Below the pieces are notes generated by a model that worked only from the letters and a program-made list of their open reading frames with translations, did not search any database and was not told where the DNA came from. From Deltaproteobacteria bacterium (lineage in GTDB: Bacteria > Desulfobacterota > Desulfobaccia > Desulfobaccales > 0-14-0-80-60-11), in NCBI GenBank assembly GCA_003599195.1, contig QZIZ01000074.1, positions 1 through 32,096 on the forward strand: a stretch of 32,096 nucleotides of DNA, given 5' to 3'. The translations under genes were made by a program, and so were the position numbers. Below are positions 8,140 to 16,101 of the stretch, in pieces. Positions within the stretch are counted from its first letter, which is position 1. The number at the start of each line of letters is the position of its first letter.

Positions 8140-8637
8140 TTACATCTTATACTTGCCGAAATCGTCGGGGTCCAGGCCTTCCAGGATTTCCGTCCATTTC
8201 TTGGCGTCTTCGGTGGTGATGGCCTCTTTGGCCGAGAGGTCCACCCGCCGGGCTTTCTGGATCACCACTTCGGCCACGAAGATGGGGGCCTTGACCCGGA
8301 GAGCCAGGGCGATGGCGTCGCTGGGCCGGGCGTCGATGGTCACTTCTTTGCCTTCCCGGTTGAGGTAGATGAGGGCGAAATAGGTATTGTCCCGCAGATC
8401 GCAAACCTCCACCTTGGTCACCTGGATCTGCATGTTCTCCATGATGATCTTCAGGAGATCGTGGGTCATGGGCCGGGAGAACTTGATGTTTTCCAGCTCA
8501 CTGGCGATGGCCGTGGCCTCCAGCAAACCGATCCAGATGGGGACCGCCTTGTCCGAGTCCACATCCTTCAAAATCATGATGGGACTGTTGGTGAAGGGGT
8601 CGATGGTCAATCCGGAGACAGTCATTTGCCTCAACAT
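8140..8637 (-). CDS. Bifunctional nuclease family protein (DUF151/BFN)
   Basis: 165 residues covering one DUF151/BFN domain: an N-terminal LTIDPFTNSPIMILKD, then VPIWIGLLEATAIA, and the very conserved IDARPSDAIALALRVKAPIFV. Related plant proteins have RNase and DNase activity and the Thermotoga member has a known structure; activity of bacterial members is mostly untested. A short C-terminal tail resembles a UVR-poor form. The ATG at 8637 overlaps the end of miaB by 7 nt, so the two genes probably form one transcript with miaB first. The 7952-8139 gap downstream holds only T-rich repeats and a weak hairpin (8022-8040). Confidence 0.88.
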   Translation of the reverse strand: MLRQMTVSGLTIDPFTNSPIMILKDVDSDKAVPIWIGLLEATAIASELENIKFSRPMTHDLLKIIMENMQIQVTKVEVCDLRDNTYFALIYLNREGKEVTIDARPSDAIALALRVKAPIFVAEVVIQKARRVDLSAKEAITTEDAKKWTEILEGLDPDDFGKYKM

Positions 8638-10004
8638 GTTGCTCTCCTTTGGGGTGCCTGCGGGTCAACGGCCAGGGGAAGGGGGTCTTCCGCCTGCGCG
8701 CCTTTCAAGGAGTGGGGGTGAGCTTCGGTGAGCTCAACCGTTACCAGCCGGCCCAGCAACTCCCGGGAGCCGGTGAAATTCACCACTTGATTGGTTCTAA
8801 GCCTCCCGGAGAGTTCCTCCGGGGAGCGTTTACTGACTCCATCCACCAAAACCTCAGCCACCTGTCCCACCAAGCGCCGATGGGCCTTTAGAGTAAGCTC
8901 ATTCAATAAATTTTGCAAGCGGGTTAACCGCTCCCCCTGGACCTCCCCGGGCACCCGGTCCGGCAGGGTTGCCGCCTTGGTCTGGGGCCGGGGGGAATAT
9001 TTGAAAGAAAAGGCCTGGTCATACGCGGCCTCTTGCGCCAATTCAAGCGTGTCTTGGAAATCCGCCTCGGTCTCCCCGGGGAAGCCGACGATGATGTCGG
9101 TGGAGAGGCTGATCCCCGGGCAGACCCGGCGCAACTCCGCCACCTTTTTCAGATATTCCCGCCGGGTGTAACCCCGGTTCATGGCCTGTAAAATCCGGTC
9201 GGAGCCCGACTGCACCGGCAGATGCAGGTGCTCGCAGAGGCTGGGCAGCTCCCCGAACGCGGCCGTCAGCTCCGGGGACAGGTCCCGGGGATGGGAGGTG
9301 GCGAAGCGGAGCCGCGCCAACCCGGGAAGCGCGTCGATCCTCCGGAGCAATTCCGGGAAGCTGACCGCATCCGCCAACCCCCGGCCATAGGAGTTGACGT
9401 TCTGGCCCAACAGGGTCACTTCTTTGCCCCCCGCGGCCAGAAAGTCCGCCACTTCCATGACAATCTCTCCGGGTAGCCGGCTAACTTCCCGGCCCCGCAC
9501 ATAAGGAACCACGCAGAAGGCGCAGAAATTGTCGCAACCCTGCATGATGGTCACCAGGGTCTTGACCGCGCCCTGCCGCCAATGCCTCCGGCTCTGGGCC
9601 GGGAAACCCAGGGTGAGTCCGGTATCCACCACTCTTTGGCCCGAGGCGGCCCGGCGCACCATCTCCGGCAGGCGGTAGACGCCCTGGGTGCCGAAGATCA
9701 GGTCCAGGTGGGGGGCCGCAGTGAGGAGCCGTTCCCCCTCCTGCTGGGCCACGCAGCCGCCCACGCCGATGAGCATTTGAGGGCGGCGCTGCTTTACGGC
9801 CAAGAGGCTGCCCAGGAGGCTGCGCACCTTCTCTTCGGCCTTGCGGCGGATAGCGCAGGTGTTGATCAGATAAAGGTCCGCTTCCTCCACCCGCTCCGTG
9901 GGCGCGTAGTCCTCCGCCAGGAGCAGGGCCATCTGCTCCGAGTCGGCCACGTTCATCTGGCAGCCAAAGGTCTTGATGTATACTTTCTTCTTCGGCCGGG
10001 ACAT
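8631..10004 (-). CDS. miaB: tRNA-2-methylthio-N6-dimethylallyladenosine synthase MiaB
   Basis: Radical SAM methylthiotransferase that adds the 2-methylthio group to i6A37 of tRNA. The N-terminal MTTase domain has its three cluster cysteines in TFGCQMN, INTCAIR and GGCVAQ; the radical SAM cluster is GCDNFCAFCVVP; a C-terminal TRAM domain follows (from about residue 375). The signature ATSHPRDLS and VQSGSDRILQAMNRGYTR support MiaB rather than MtaB or RimO. The frame is open to 10040, but the conserved start MSRPKKKVYIKTFG at 10004 is preferred because a promoter occupies the upstream codons. Gives 457 residues, a normal length. Confidence 0.94.
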   Translation of the reverse strand: MSRPKKKVYIKTFGCQMNVADSEQMALLLAEDYAPTERVEEADLYLINTCAIRRKAEEKVRSLLGSLLAVKQRRPQMLIGVGGCVAQQEGERLLTAAPHLDLIFGTQGVYRLPEMVRRAASGQRVVDTGLTLGFPAQSRRHWRQGAVKTLVTIMQGCDNFCAFCVVPYVRGREVSRLPGEIVMEVADFLAAGGKEVTLLGQNVNSYGRGLADAVSFPELLRRIDALPGLARLRFATSHPRDLSPELTAAFGELPSLCEHLHLPVQSGSDRILQAMNRGYTRREYLKKVAELRRVCPGISLSTDIIVGFPGETEADFQDTLELAQEAAYDQAFSFKYSPRPQTKAATLPDRVPGEVQGERLTRLQNLLNELTLKAHRRLVGQVAEVLVDGVSKRSPEELSGRLRTNQVVNFTGSRELLGRLVTVELTEAHPHSLKGAQAEDPLPLAVDPQAPQRRATC

Positions 10005-10011
10005 GCCTTTT

Positions 10012-10040
10012 ATTAAATAAGAAACGCAAGGCCTTGTCAA
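10012..10040 (-). promoter_or_regulatory. Strong sigma70-type promoter of miaB, possibly giving a leaderless mRNA
   Basis: Minus strand: perfect TTGACA (10035-10040), 17-base spacer, TTTAAT (10012-10017, five of six consensus bases). Only 7 bases separate the -10 box from the ATG at 10004, so transcription should begin at or within one or two bases of the start codon. Confidence 0.55.
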
Positions 10041-10111
10041 CCCGACCCCCCGTTTCCCTGCTGGACAGCCCCCGGTTGGTTGGGTAAAATGCGGGTGTTG
10101 ATTGGCTTAAA

Positions 10112-10133
10112 GGGGAGGGTGGGGGAGCGGGGG
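10112..10133 (+). other. Compact G-quadruplex motif between miaB and the rhomboid gene
   Basis: GGGG, GGG, GGGGG and GGGGG are separated by loops of 1, 1 and 3 bases. This short-loop layout is the kind that folds stably in vitro. It lies in the divergent miaB/rhomboid region, about 70 bases upstream of the miaB -35 box. Confidence 0.45.
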
Positions 10134-10171
10134 CAGCTTTTATACCTGGCTACATCTATAAGGAATAAAAT

Positions 10172-10228
10172 GTAGGGCGAACCTTGTGTTCGCCCCATGT
10201 CCAGGACGAACACAAGGTTCGCGCCTAC
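10172..10228 (+). repeat. Inverted repeat element
   Basis: Left arm 10172-10192 (GTAGGGCGAACCTTGTGTTC plus G) is the reverse complement, with one inserted base, of the right arm 10207-10228; the loop is 14 bases. The GTAGG/CCTAC ends match those of the palindrome at 26821-26868, so this is probably the same family. Confidence 0.75.
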
Positions 10229-10307
10229 GGAAAATATGCTTTTGATGGCAAGTTGGCAGTAAACCCACCCCTGCGGCCTTCCACCAAAACTCTTTTTTGG
10301 AGATTGC

Positions 10308-11021
10308 ATGATCCCGATACGGGGGGCGGCGGCCGGGAACACGTGGCCGCTGGTCACGCTGGGGCTGATCGCCGCGAACGTGGCCGTTTATTTATACCAG
10401 CTCCACCTGGGGCCCCAGGGGGAGACCGCGCTGTTTTTGAAAGGCGGCGCGGTGGCCAGCAAGCTCAGCCACCTCAAGCTCTTGGGCTCCAGCCAGTCCC
10501 TGTGGGTGGCGGCCACCATGTTCAGTTCCCTGTTCCTGCATGGGGGCTGGGTGCACCTTCTGGGCAATATGTGGTTCTTGTGGCTCTTTGGCGAGGCCCT
10601 GGAGGACGATCTGGGGCATCTGCGTTTCCTGGGCTTTTACTTTTTCTGCGGCTTTTTCTCCTGCCTGTTTCATGTGTTGGCGGCCCACAATCTCTCCGCG
10701 CCCCTGATCGGCGCCAGCGGGGCCATTGCCGGGGTCCTGGGGGGCTACCTGCTGCGGCTCCCCCAGGCGCCCATCCGCACCGCGGTCTTCTGGCGGCTGA
10801 AATGGGAAACAGTGGAAGTCCCCGCGTTTCTCTGGCTGGGCCTGTGGCTGGCCTTGCAGTTTTACGGCCTGCGCCGGGGGGGGACCGTGGCCTGGGTGGC
10901 CCACCTGGGGGGTTTTTTCATGGGGATGCTCACGGTCACCCTGTTTACCCCGGTGCGGCCGGCCGCGGCAAACCGGAAGCCGGGCAAGAAGGCGGGGGGT
11001 GGAAGAGGAAAAAGAAAATGA
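10308..11021 (+). CDS. Rhomboid family intramembrane serine protease
   Basis: 237-residue polytopic membrane protein with about six helices. The catalytic Ser137 sits in GASGAIAG and the catalytic His199 in VAHLGGFFMG; the L1/TM2 region has the family's LHGGWVHLLGNMWFLW with His and Asn of the oxyanion site. The C-terminal tail is very basic (KPGKKAGGGRGKRK). TGGAG six bases before the ATG at 10308 supports the start. Substrates of bacterial rhomboids of this type are unknown. First gene of the plus-strand series, followed by an inverted repeat and the PPC gene. Confidence 0.92.
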   Translation: MIPIRGAAAGNTWPLVTLGLIAANVAVYLYQLHLGPQGETALFLKGGAVASKLSHLKLLGSSQSLWVAATMFSSLFLHGGWVHLLGNMWFLWLFGEALEDDLGHLRFLGFYFFCGFFSCLFHVLAAHNLSAPLIGASGAIAGVLGGYLLRLPQAPIRTAVFWRLKWETVEVPAFLWLGLWLALQFYGLRRGGTVAWVAHLGGFFMGMLTVTLFTPVRPAAANRKPGKKAGGGRGKRK

Positions 11022-11024
11022 TGA

Positions 11025-11143
11025 ACCGCAGAGACGCAGAGGAGTTGCGAGTTGCGGGTTACGAGTTGCGGGTTTTTTAACTCGTGAGCCGCAACCCGCA
11101 ACTCGTAACCCTTGCAACTCTGCGCCCTCTGCGTCTCTGCGGT
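11025..11143 (+). repeat. Inverted repeat element of the ACCGCAGAGACGCAGAG type
   Basis: The outer arms (11025-11042 and 11126-11143) are a perfect 18-base inverted repeat, ACCGCAGAGACGCAGAGG. Inside is a second imperfect inverted repeat of GAGTTGCGGGTTACGAGTTG-like sequence (11041-11115). It is related in its ends to the elements at 17616-17748 and 25929-26031. Confidence 0.85.
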
Positions 11144-11162
11144 AAAATTTTAGGAGGCCTCC

Positions 11163-11612
11163 ATGCAATATACCGAAGGGAGTCTGGGCCGCGTGTTTGT
11201 TTTGCGGCTGGAAGAAGGGGAAGTACTCAACGACACCATCGAAAACTTCGCCCGGGAACAAAAGATCAGCCACGGGCTGGCCTTCTTTTTGGGAGGCTCC
11301 GGCGACGGCAGCAAAGTGGTGGTGGGGCCGGAGCCGAACCGGGAGGCCATCATCCCCATGATCCACGCCTTGAAAGGGGCCCAGGAGGTGCTGGCCCTGG
11401 GGACCCTCATCCCCAACGACGCGGGGGAGCCGCTGCTCCACATGCACGCGGCCTCGGGCCGGGAAGGGAAGGCCACGGTGGGCTGCACCCGGGCCGGAGT
11501 GGAGGTGTGGCTGGTGGGGGAGGTGGTGGTGCTGGAAATCCTGGGAGCCGCCGCGGCCCAGCGCAAGAAAGATCCAGGCACGGGGTTTCAACTGTTGGGG
11601 ATTTCGAAATAG
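11163..11612 (+). CDS. PPC/DUF296 domain protein
   Basis: 149-residue single PPC (PCC, DUF296) domain, the plant-and-prokaryote-conserved fold also found in plant AT-hook proteins. Visible family features are the N-terminal GRVFVLRLEEGEVLNDTIENF, AFFLGGSGD, and the metal-type histidine cluster LLHMHAASGR. Prokaryotic members are trimeric and usually annotated as DNA-binding, although direct DNA binding is rarely shown. AGGAGG lies just upstream of the ATG at 11163, right after the inverted repeat. Standalone gene. Confidence 0.85.
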   Translation: MQYTEGSLGRVFVLRLEEGEVLNDTIENFAREQKISHGLAFFLGGSGDGSKVVVGPEPNREAIIPMIHALKGAQEVLALGTLIPNDAGEPLLHMHAASGREGKATVGCTRAGVEVWLVGEVVVLEILGAAAAQRKKDPGTGFQLLGISK

Positions 11613-11645
11613 TTCCGGGTTCCGGGTTTCGAGTTCAAAGTTGAG

Positions 11646-11712
11646 ACCTCTGCGAAAGTTTCCCTGCTTGTCATTCTGAACGGAGCGAAGCGGAGTGAAG
11701 AATCTCGTATTT
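11646..11712 (+). repeat. Dispersed 67-bp repeat, copy 1
   Basis: The first 14 and the last 44 bases are identical to the reverse complement of 20649-20715; the 9 bases between them vary. The core contains GAACGGAGCGAAGCGGAGTG. The two copies lie 9 kb apart in opposite orientation. Confidence 0.9.
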
Positions 11713-11755
11713 TATGAGTGTGCGCAGTCCATGAATGACTGCTTTAGGGAGTTAG

Positions 11756-12613
11756 ATGATGTTGGATAAGGTCTCTCAGATCGGCCGCCGGGCCGCCCTG
11801 GCCGCGGGCGCGGTGATGCGCCTCAATTATTTGCAGCCCCACCAGGTGATCATGAAAGGGGCCATCGACCCGGTCACCGAAACCGACCTCCAGGCCCAGG
11901 AGATGATCATTGCTTTGATCCGCCTGCACTTCCCGGATCATGGCTTCCTGGCGGAGGAGAATGTGGAGGAAGTGGCAGAAGCCGGTGGCACAGGCTTTCC
12001 AGCCTGTGCGAAACCCCGTAGTGCAGGCGTCCCGACTCGTGGCGCAGGCGTCTCGCCTGCGGACCTTAGCCCTCACCGTTGGATCATCGACCCCCTGGAC
12101 GGCACGGTCAATTTCGCCCACGGCTTTCCCATGTTCTGCGTCTCCATCGCTTTTGAGGCGGAAGGCCGCCTGGAATATGGGGTGATTTATGATCCCTTGC
12201 GGGATGAGCTGTTCGAAGCCAAAAGGGGAGGGGGGGCCTGGTTAAACGGCCGGCCCATCCGGGTGTCGACAACCGAGCGCCTGGACCGGGCCCTGGTGGC
12301 CACCGGCTTCCCCTACGACATCCGGGAGCGCCTGCCGGAGACCCTGGGCCGCCTGGGGCGCGTCCTGGGCGCGGTCCAGGGCGTGCGCCGGGCCGGGTCT
12401 GCGGCCCTGGACATGTGCTACGTGGCCTGCGGCCGCTTCGACGGCTTCTGGGAGGAGAACCTGAAACCCTGGGACACGGCCGCAGGGCTGTTGATTATTA
12501 CGGAGGCGGGGGGGAGGATTACGACTTTCAGCGGCGGGGAGTATGATATTTACTCGCCCTATATTTTGGCGAGTAATGGACTTATTCATGAAGAAATGCT
12601 ATCCAGGGTATAA
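11756..12613 (+). CDS. Inositol monophosphatase family protein with an in-frame repeat insertion
   Basis: 285-residue member of the Mg2+-dependent inositol monophosphatase/SuhB family. Metal ligands are seen at AEEN (Glu67-Glu68), WIIDPLDGT (Asp112, Asp115) and KPWDTAAG. Between the Glu pair and the WIIDPLDGT motif, where the family has about 20 residues, there are about 43, because roughly residues 77-105 are encoded by palindromic repeat DNA (11985-12072). Frame and downstream sequence are intact, so a functional enzyme with an extra surface loop is likely. AGGGAG five bases before the ATG at 11756 supports the start. Substrate could be inositol phosphate or another sugar phosphate. Confidence 0.88.
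   Translation: MMLDKVSQIGRRAALAAGAVMRLNYLQPHQVIMKGAIDPVTETDLQAQEMIIALIRLHFPDHGFLAEENVEEVAEAGGTGFPACAKPRSAGVPTRGAGVSPADLSPHRWIIDPLDGTVNFAHGFPMFCVSIAFEAEGRLEYGVIYDPLRDELFEAKRGGGAWLNGRPIRVSTTERLDRALVATGFPYDIRERLPETLGRLGRVLGAVQGVRRAGSAALDMCYVACGRFDGFWEENLKPWDTAAGLLIITEAGGRITTFSGGEYDIYSPYILASNGLIHEEMLSRV
11985..12072 (+). repeat. Palindromic repeat element inside the phosphatase gene
   Basis: Contains two perfect palindromes: 11988-12009 (GCACAGGCT, TTCC loop, AGCCTGTGC) and 12043-12061 (CGCAGGCG, TCT loop, CGCCTGCG), with a decayed third one between them. Bases 12039-12072 match 15399-15432, between trpE and trpG, with only three differences in 34. It keeps the reading frame. Confidence 0.85.
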
Positions 12614-12625
12614 GTAGTTACGGGC

Positions 12626-12647
12626 GCAGAGTTTCTGCTCCTTTTTT
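12626..12647 (+). terminator. Weak intrinsic terminator after the phosphatase gene
   Basis: A 5-bp stem GCAGA/TCTGC with a 3-base loop is followed by TCC and a run of six T. It begins 13 bases after the stop codon. Confidence 0.4.
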
Positions 12648-12701
12648 ACCGCCGCGGCCAAGTCTATTACACTTTAGTTCTAGAAGAAGCAGTATTATCT
12701 C

Positions 12702-13505
12702 ATGGACGAATCCGTACAGCTCTTGTTATATTTGGGAGCCGGATTGTGCTCCGGTTTCTTGAACACCATCGCCAGCGCGGGGTCCGCACTTACCCTGCCG
12801 CTCATGATTTTTTTGGGTCTGCCGGCGAATATCGCCAACGGCACCAATCGGGTGCAGATAGCCGTCGGCCGGATATCTTCCATAGTCTCTTTTCAGCGGT
12901 CCCAAGCCATCGATTGGCGCAATGCCATCATTCTCTCCGTTCCTTGTTTACTGGGAGCAATTATAGGCGCCTCAATAGCCACCGTCCTCCAGTCCAAGTA
13001 CATCGGCTGGGCCATCACCTTTGCGGTTATCGCCGTAGTCGTTGTATTGGTGAGCAATCCCAAAAGACTGCTCAAAGATCAAAAGGTGGATAAGCTCGTC
13101 GTCAAATGGTGGCACCTCTGCCTCTTTTTCGCGATAGGCCTTTGGGGCGGATTTATTGTACTGGATGCGAGTACTTATGCCCTCATGGTGCTGGTGCTGG
13201 GAATCGGTTATGATCTGAAAAAAGCCAATGCCATCAAGGCGGTAGCCATATTCCCCATGACCATCACCTCCATGGCGATCTTTGCCTGGGCCGGGGAAGT
13301 TGATTGGCGGGTCGGTCTGATATTATCGTTGGGCAGTGTCATCGGCGCCTGGATCGGCGCGGCCTTGGCCGTTAAGGAAGAAATTAAGATCTGGATCTAT
13401 CGGATATTAATTGTGATTTTGGTCCTGGAAATTTATCAACTAGTGAGTAGGTACTTTTTTCAATATCATACCTGGCTGGAAACAGTTGTTCATCGTTATT
13501 ATTAA
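12702..13505 (+). CDS. TauE/SafE family sulfite exporter-like permease
   Basis: 267-residue membrane protein with about eight helices arranged as two repeats typical of the TauE/SafE (DUF81) family: the N-terminal SGFLNTIASAGSALTLPLMIFLG region with following ANGTNRVQ, and the second repeat GLWGGFIVLDASTYALMVLVLG with KKANAIKAVAIFP. Members carry sulfite, sulfoacetate or other organosulfur anions, but the substrate is rarely known. It sits upstream of the trp leader and ends about 60 bases before the trp promoter; nothing links it to tryptophan. Confidence 0.88.
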   Translation: MDESVQLLLYLGAGLCSGFLNTIASAGSALTLPLMIFLGLPANIANGTNRVQIAVGRISSIVSFQRSQAIDWRNAIILSVPCLLGAIIGASIATVLQSKYIGWAITFAVIAVVVVLVSNPKRLLKDQKVDKLVVKWWHLCLFFAIGLWGGFIVLDASTYALMVLVLGIGYDLKKANAIKAVAIFPMTITSMAIFAWAGEVDWRVGLILSLGSVIGAWIGAALAVKEEIKIWIYRILIVILVLEIYQLVSRYFFQYHTWLETVVHRYY

Positions 13506-13562
13506 ATTAGCTGCCGCATCTCCTCCTCTGGATGATCAGCAAATTCCCTAGCAAAAAAATCA

Positions 13563-13590
13563 TTGACATCAAAACCAGCTATATTATACG
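13563..13590 (+). promoter_or_regulatory. Candidate trp operon promoter
   Basis: A perfect TTGACA (13563-13568) is followed after 16 bases by TATACG (13585-13590, four of six). Initiation would fall near 13597, about a dozen bases before the leader-peptide ATG. It immediately precedes the trp leader, which supports it. Confidence 0.5.
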
Positions 13591-13608
13591 CTAAAAAACG
13601 GTGCAAGG

Positions 13609-13668
13609 ATGAACAAAGTATTCGCTTCCATAAACATCTGGTGCTGGTGGCCCGTATCCAACCCGTGA
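13609..13668 (+). CDS. trpL: trp operon leader peptide
   Basis: A 19-residue ORF whose second half reads INIWCWWPVSNP, so codons 11, 13 and 14 are TGG. Three Trp codons within four codons in a 60-base ORF, just downstream of a promoter and upstream of a terminator and trpE, is the classical layout of a ribosome-stalling leader peptide. AAGG lies directly against the ATG, an unusually close ribosome binding site. The peptide is expected to have no function of its own; its translation would report charged tRNA-Trp. Too short for ordinary gene finders. Confidence 0.8.
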   Translation: MNKVFASINIWCWWPVSNP

Positions 13669-13730
13669 GGTGCGTCCGCCGGTTATAATAATATTACGGG
13701 GCCCCTCACGGTGAGGGGCCCCGGCTTTTT
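13664..13730 (+). promoter_or_regulatory. trp attenuator (antiterminator segment and terminator)
   Basis: Terminator: perfect 12-base arms 13698-13709 and 13711-13722 (GGGGCCCCTCAC/GTGAGGGGCCCC), followed by GG and CTTTTT. Competing structure: CGTGAGG at 13664-13670, overlapping the trpL stop codon, is complementary over 7 bases to CCTCACG at 13704-13710 in the terminator's left arm. A further pairing of CTGGTGG (13644-13650, the Trp codons) with CCGCCGG (13676-13682, two G-U pairs) could form the early hairpin. Family knowledge says a ribosome stalled at the Trp codons shifts this balance; here that is inferred. Confidence 0.72.
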
Positions 13731-13741
13731 GGAGCACACCG

Positions 13742-13773
13742 AAGCCGCGGCCCTTAAGGGGCGCGGCTTTTTT
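13742..13773 (+). terminator. Second strong hairpin terminator ahead of trpE
   Basis: Arms AAGCCGCG/CGCGGCTT plus CCC/GGG around a TTAA loop with one G-G mismatch, followed by TTTT. It lies 20 bases after the attenuator, inside the trp leader transcript, so it adds a second barrier before trpE unless read-through RNA is refolded. Confidence 0.6.
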
Positions 13774-13776
13774 ATT

Positions 13777-13860
13777 AACCGCCGCTTAACGCCGATGGAC
13801 GCGGATAAAAAATTAGGATATACCGGCGTTTATCTGCGGCAATCGGCGTGCATCGGCGGT
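13777..13860 (+). repeat. Inverted repeat element in the trpE 5' region
   Basis: The ends AACCGCCG and CGGCGGT, and inner segments such as ACGCGGATAAA versus TTTATCTGCGG, form an imperfect inverted repeat of 84 bases. It occupies most of the space between the second terminator and the trpE ribosome binding site (GGAG at 13884-13887). Confidence 0.7.
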
Positions 13861-13893
13861 AAAAAATAATTATCTTCGCGAACGGAGCAGCGC

Positions 13894-15369
<1,476 letters not shown>

Positions 15370-15371
15370 AT

Positions 15372-15392
15372 GTGGGGGAACCCCACCTTTTT
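15372..15392 (+). terminator. Small intrinsic terminator after trpE
   Basis: Perfect 6-bp stem GTGGGG/CCCCAC with a GAA loop, then CTTTTT, starting 3 bases after the trpE stop. If active it would separate trpE from trpG and the downstream genes. Confidence 0.5.
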
Positions 15393-15398
15393 AGAATG

Positions 15399-15432
15399 GT
15401 AGCACAGGCGTCTCGCCTGTGGACCTTAGCCC
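15399..15432 (+). repeat. Palindromic repeat between trpE and trpG
   Basis: Perfect palindrome CACAGGCG-TCT-CGCCTGTG (15403-15421) with the trailing GGACCTTAGCCC. It matches the element inside the phosphatase gene (12039-12072) with three differences in 34 bases. The rest of the 15370-15525 gap holds only the terminator above. Confidence 0.85.
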
Positions 15433-15525
15433 CACACCCCCTCCTGCCAAAATATAAGTGGGTAAGGGGCCTGGCAACCCTAAAATGGAAGTGATTCTAA
15501 GCGACAGTTGTGTTAGGAGTAGAAC

Positions 15526-16098
15526 ATGCTGGTAATGATCGATAATTACGATTCCTTCACCTACAATCTGGTCCAGTATTTCGGCCAGTTGGGGGTGGAG
15601 GCCGCGGTCTACCGCAACGACCAGATCGGCCTGGAAGGGTTGGAGAAGCTGAATCCCACCCGCCTGGTGATTTCCCCGGGTCCCTGCTCCCCCAATGAAG
15701 CGGGGATTTCGCTCGCGGCCATCCGCCAGTTCGCCGGCCGCATCCCTATCCTGGGCGTTTGCCTGGGCCACCAGGCCATCGGCGCCGCCTTCGGCGGCGA
15801 GGTCATCCGGGCGCCCCGGCTGATGCACGGCAAGACTTCCCTCATTTATCACGACGGCAAAGATATCTTCCAGGGTATTCCCTCTCCCTTCGAAGCCACC
15901 CGTTATCATTCCCTGATCGTCAACCGGGACAACCTGCCGGACTGCCTCCAGGTTTCGGCCCAGACCGCGGTGGGGGAAATCATGGGCCTGCGCCACCTGC
16001 AGCACGCTATTTACGGGGTGCAGTTCCATCCGGAATCCATCCTGACCGCGGAAGGGATGAATATTTTGCGGAATTTTTTAATGCGCCGGCGGGGGTGA
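15526..16098 (+). CDS. trpG: Anthranilate synthase component II (glutamine amidotransferase)
   Basis: 190-residue class I glutamine amidotransferase supplying ammonia to TrpE. Visible motifs: the start [19 protein letters not shown], the oxyanion strand [11 protein letters not shown], the nucleophile Cys79 in [10 protein letters not shown], and the His/Glu dyad in [10 protein letters not shown]. In some bacteria the same protein also serves PabB in folate synthesis. It is not fused to trpE or trpD. It lies 156 bases after trpE, beyond a hairpin terminator and a repeat. Confidence 0.95.
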   Translation: MLVMIDNYDSFTYNLVQYFGQLGVEAAVYRNDQIGLEGLEKLNPTRLVISPGPCSPNEAGISLAAIRQFAGRIPILGVCLGHQAIGAAFGGEVIRAPRLMHGKTSLIYHDGKDIFQGIPSPFEATRYHSLIVNRDNLPDCLQVSAQTAVGEIMGLRHLQHAIYGVQFHPESILTAEGMNILRNFLMRRRG

Positions 16099-16101
16099 AG
16101 A

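Noticed and set aside
10392-11591. Long minus-strand ORF of about 399 codons opposite the rhomboid and PPC genes
   Set aside because: Composition is Gly/Pro/His/Gln-rich shadow of GC-rich genes; the plus strand carries the rhomboid and PPC families with intact motifs.
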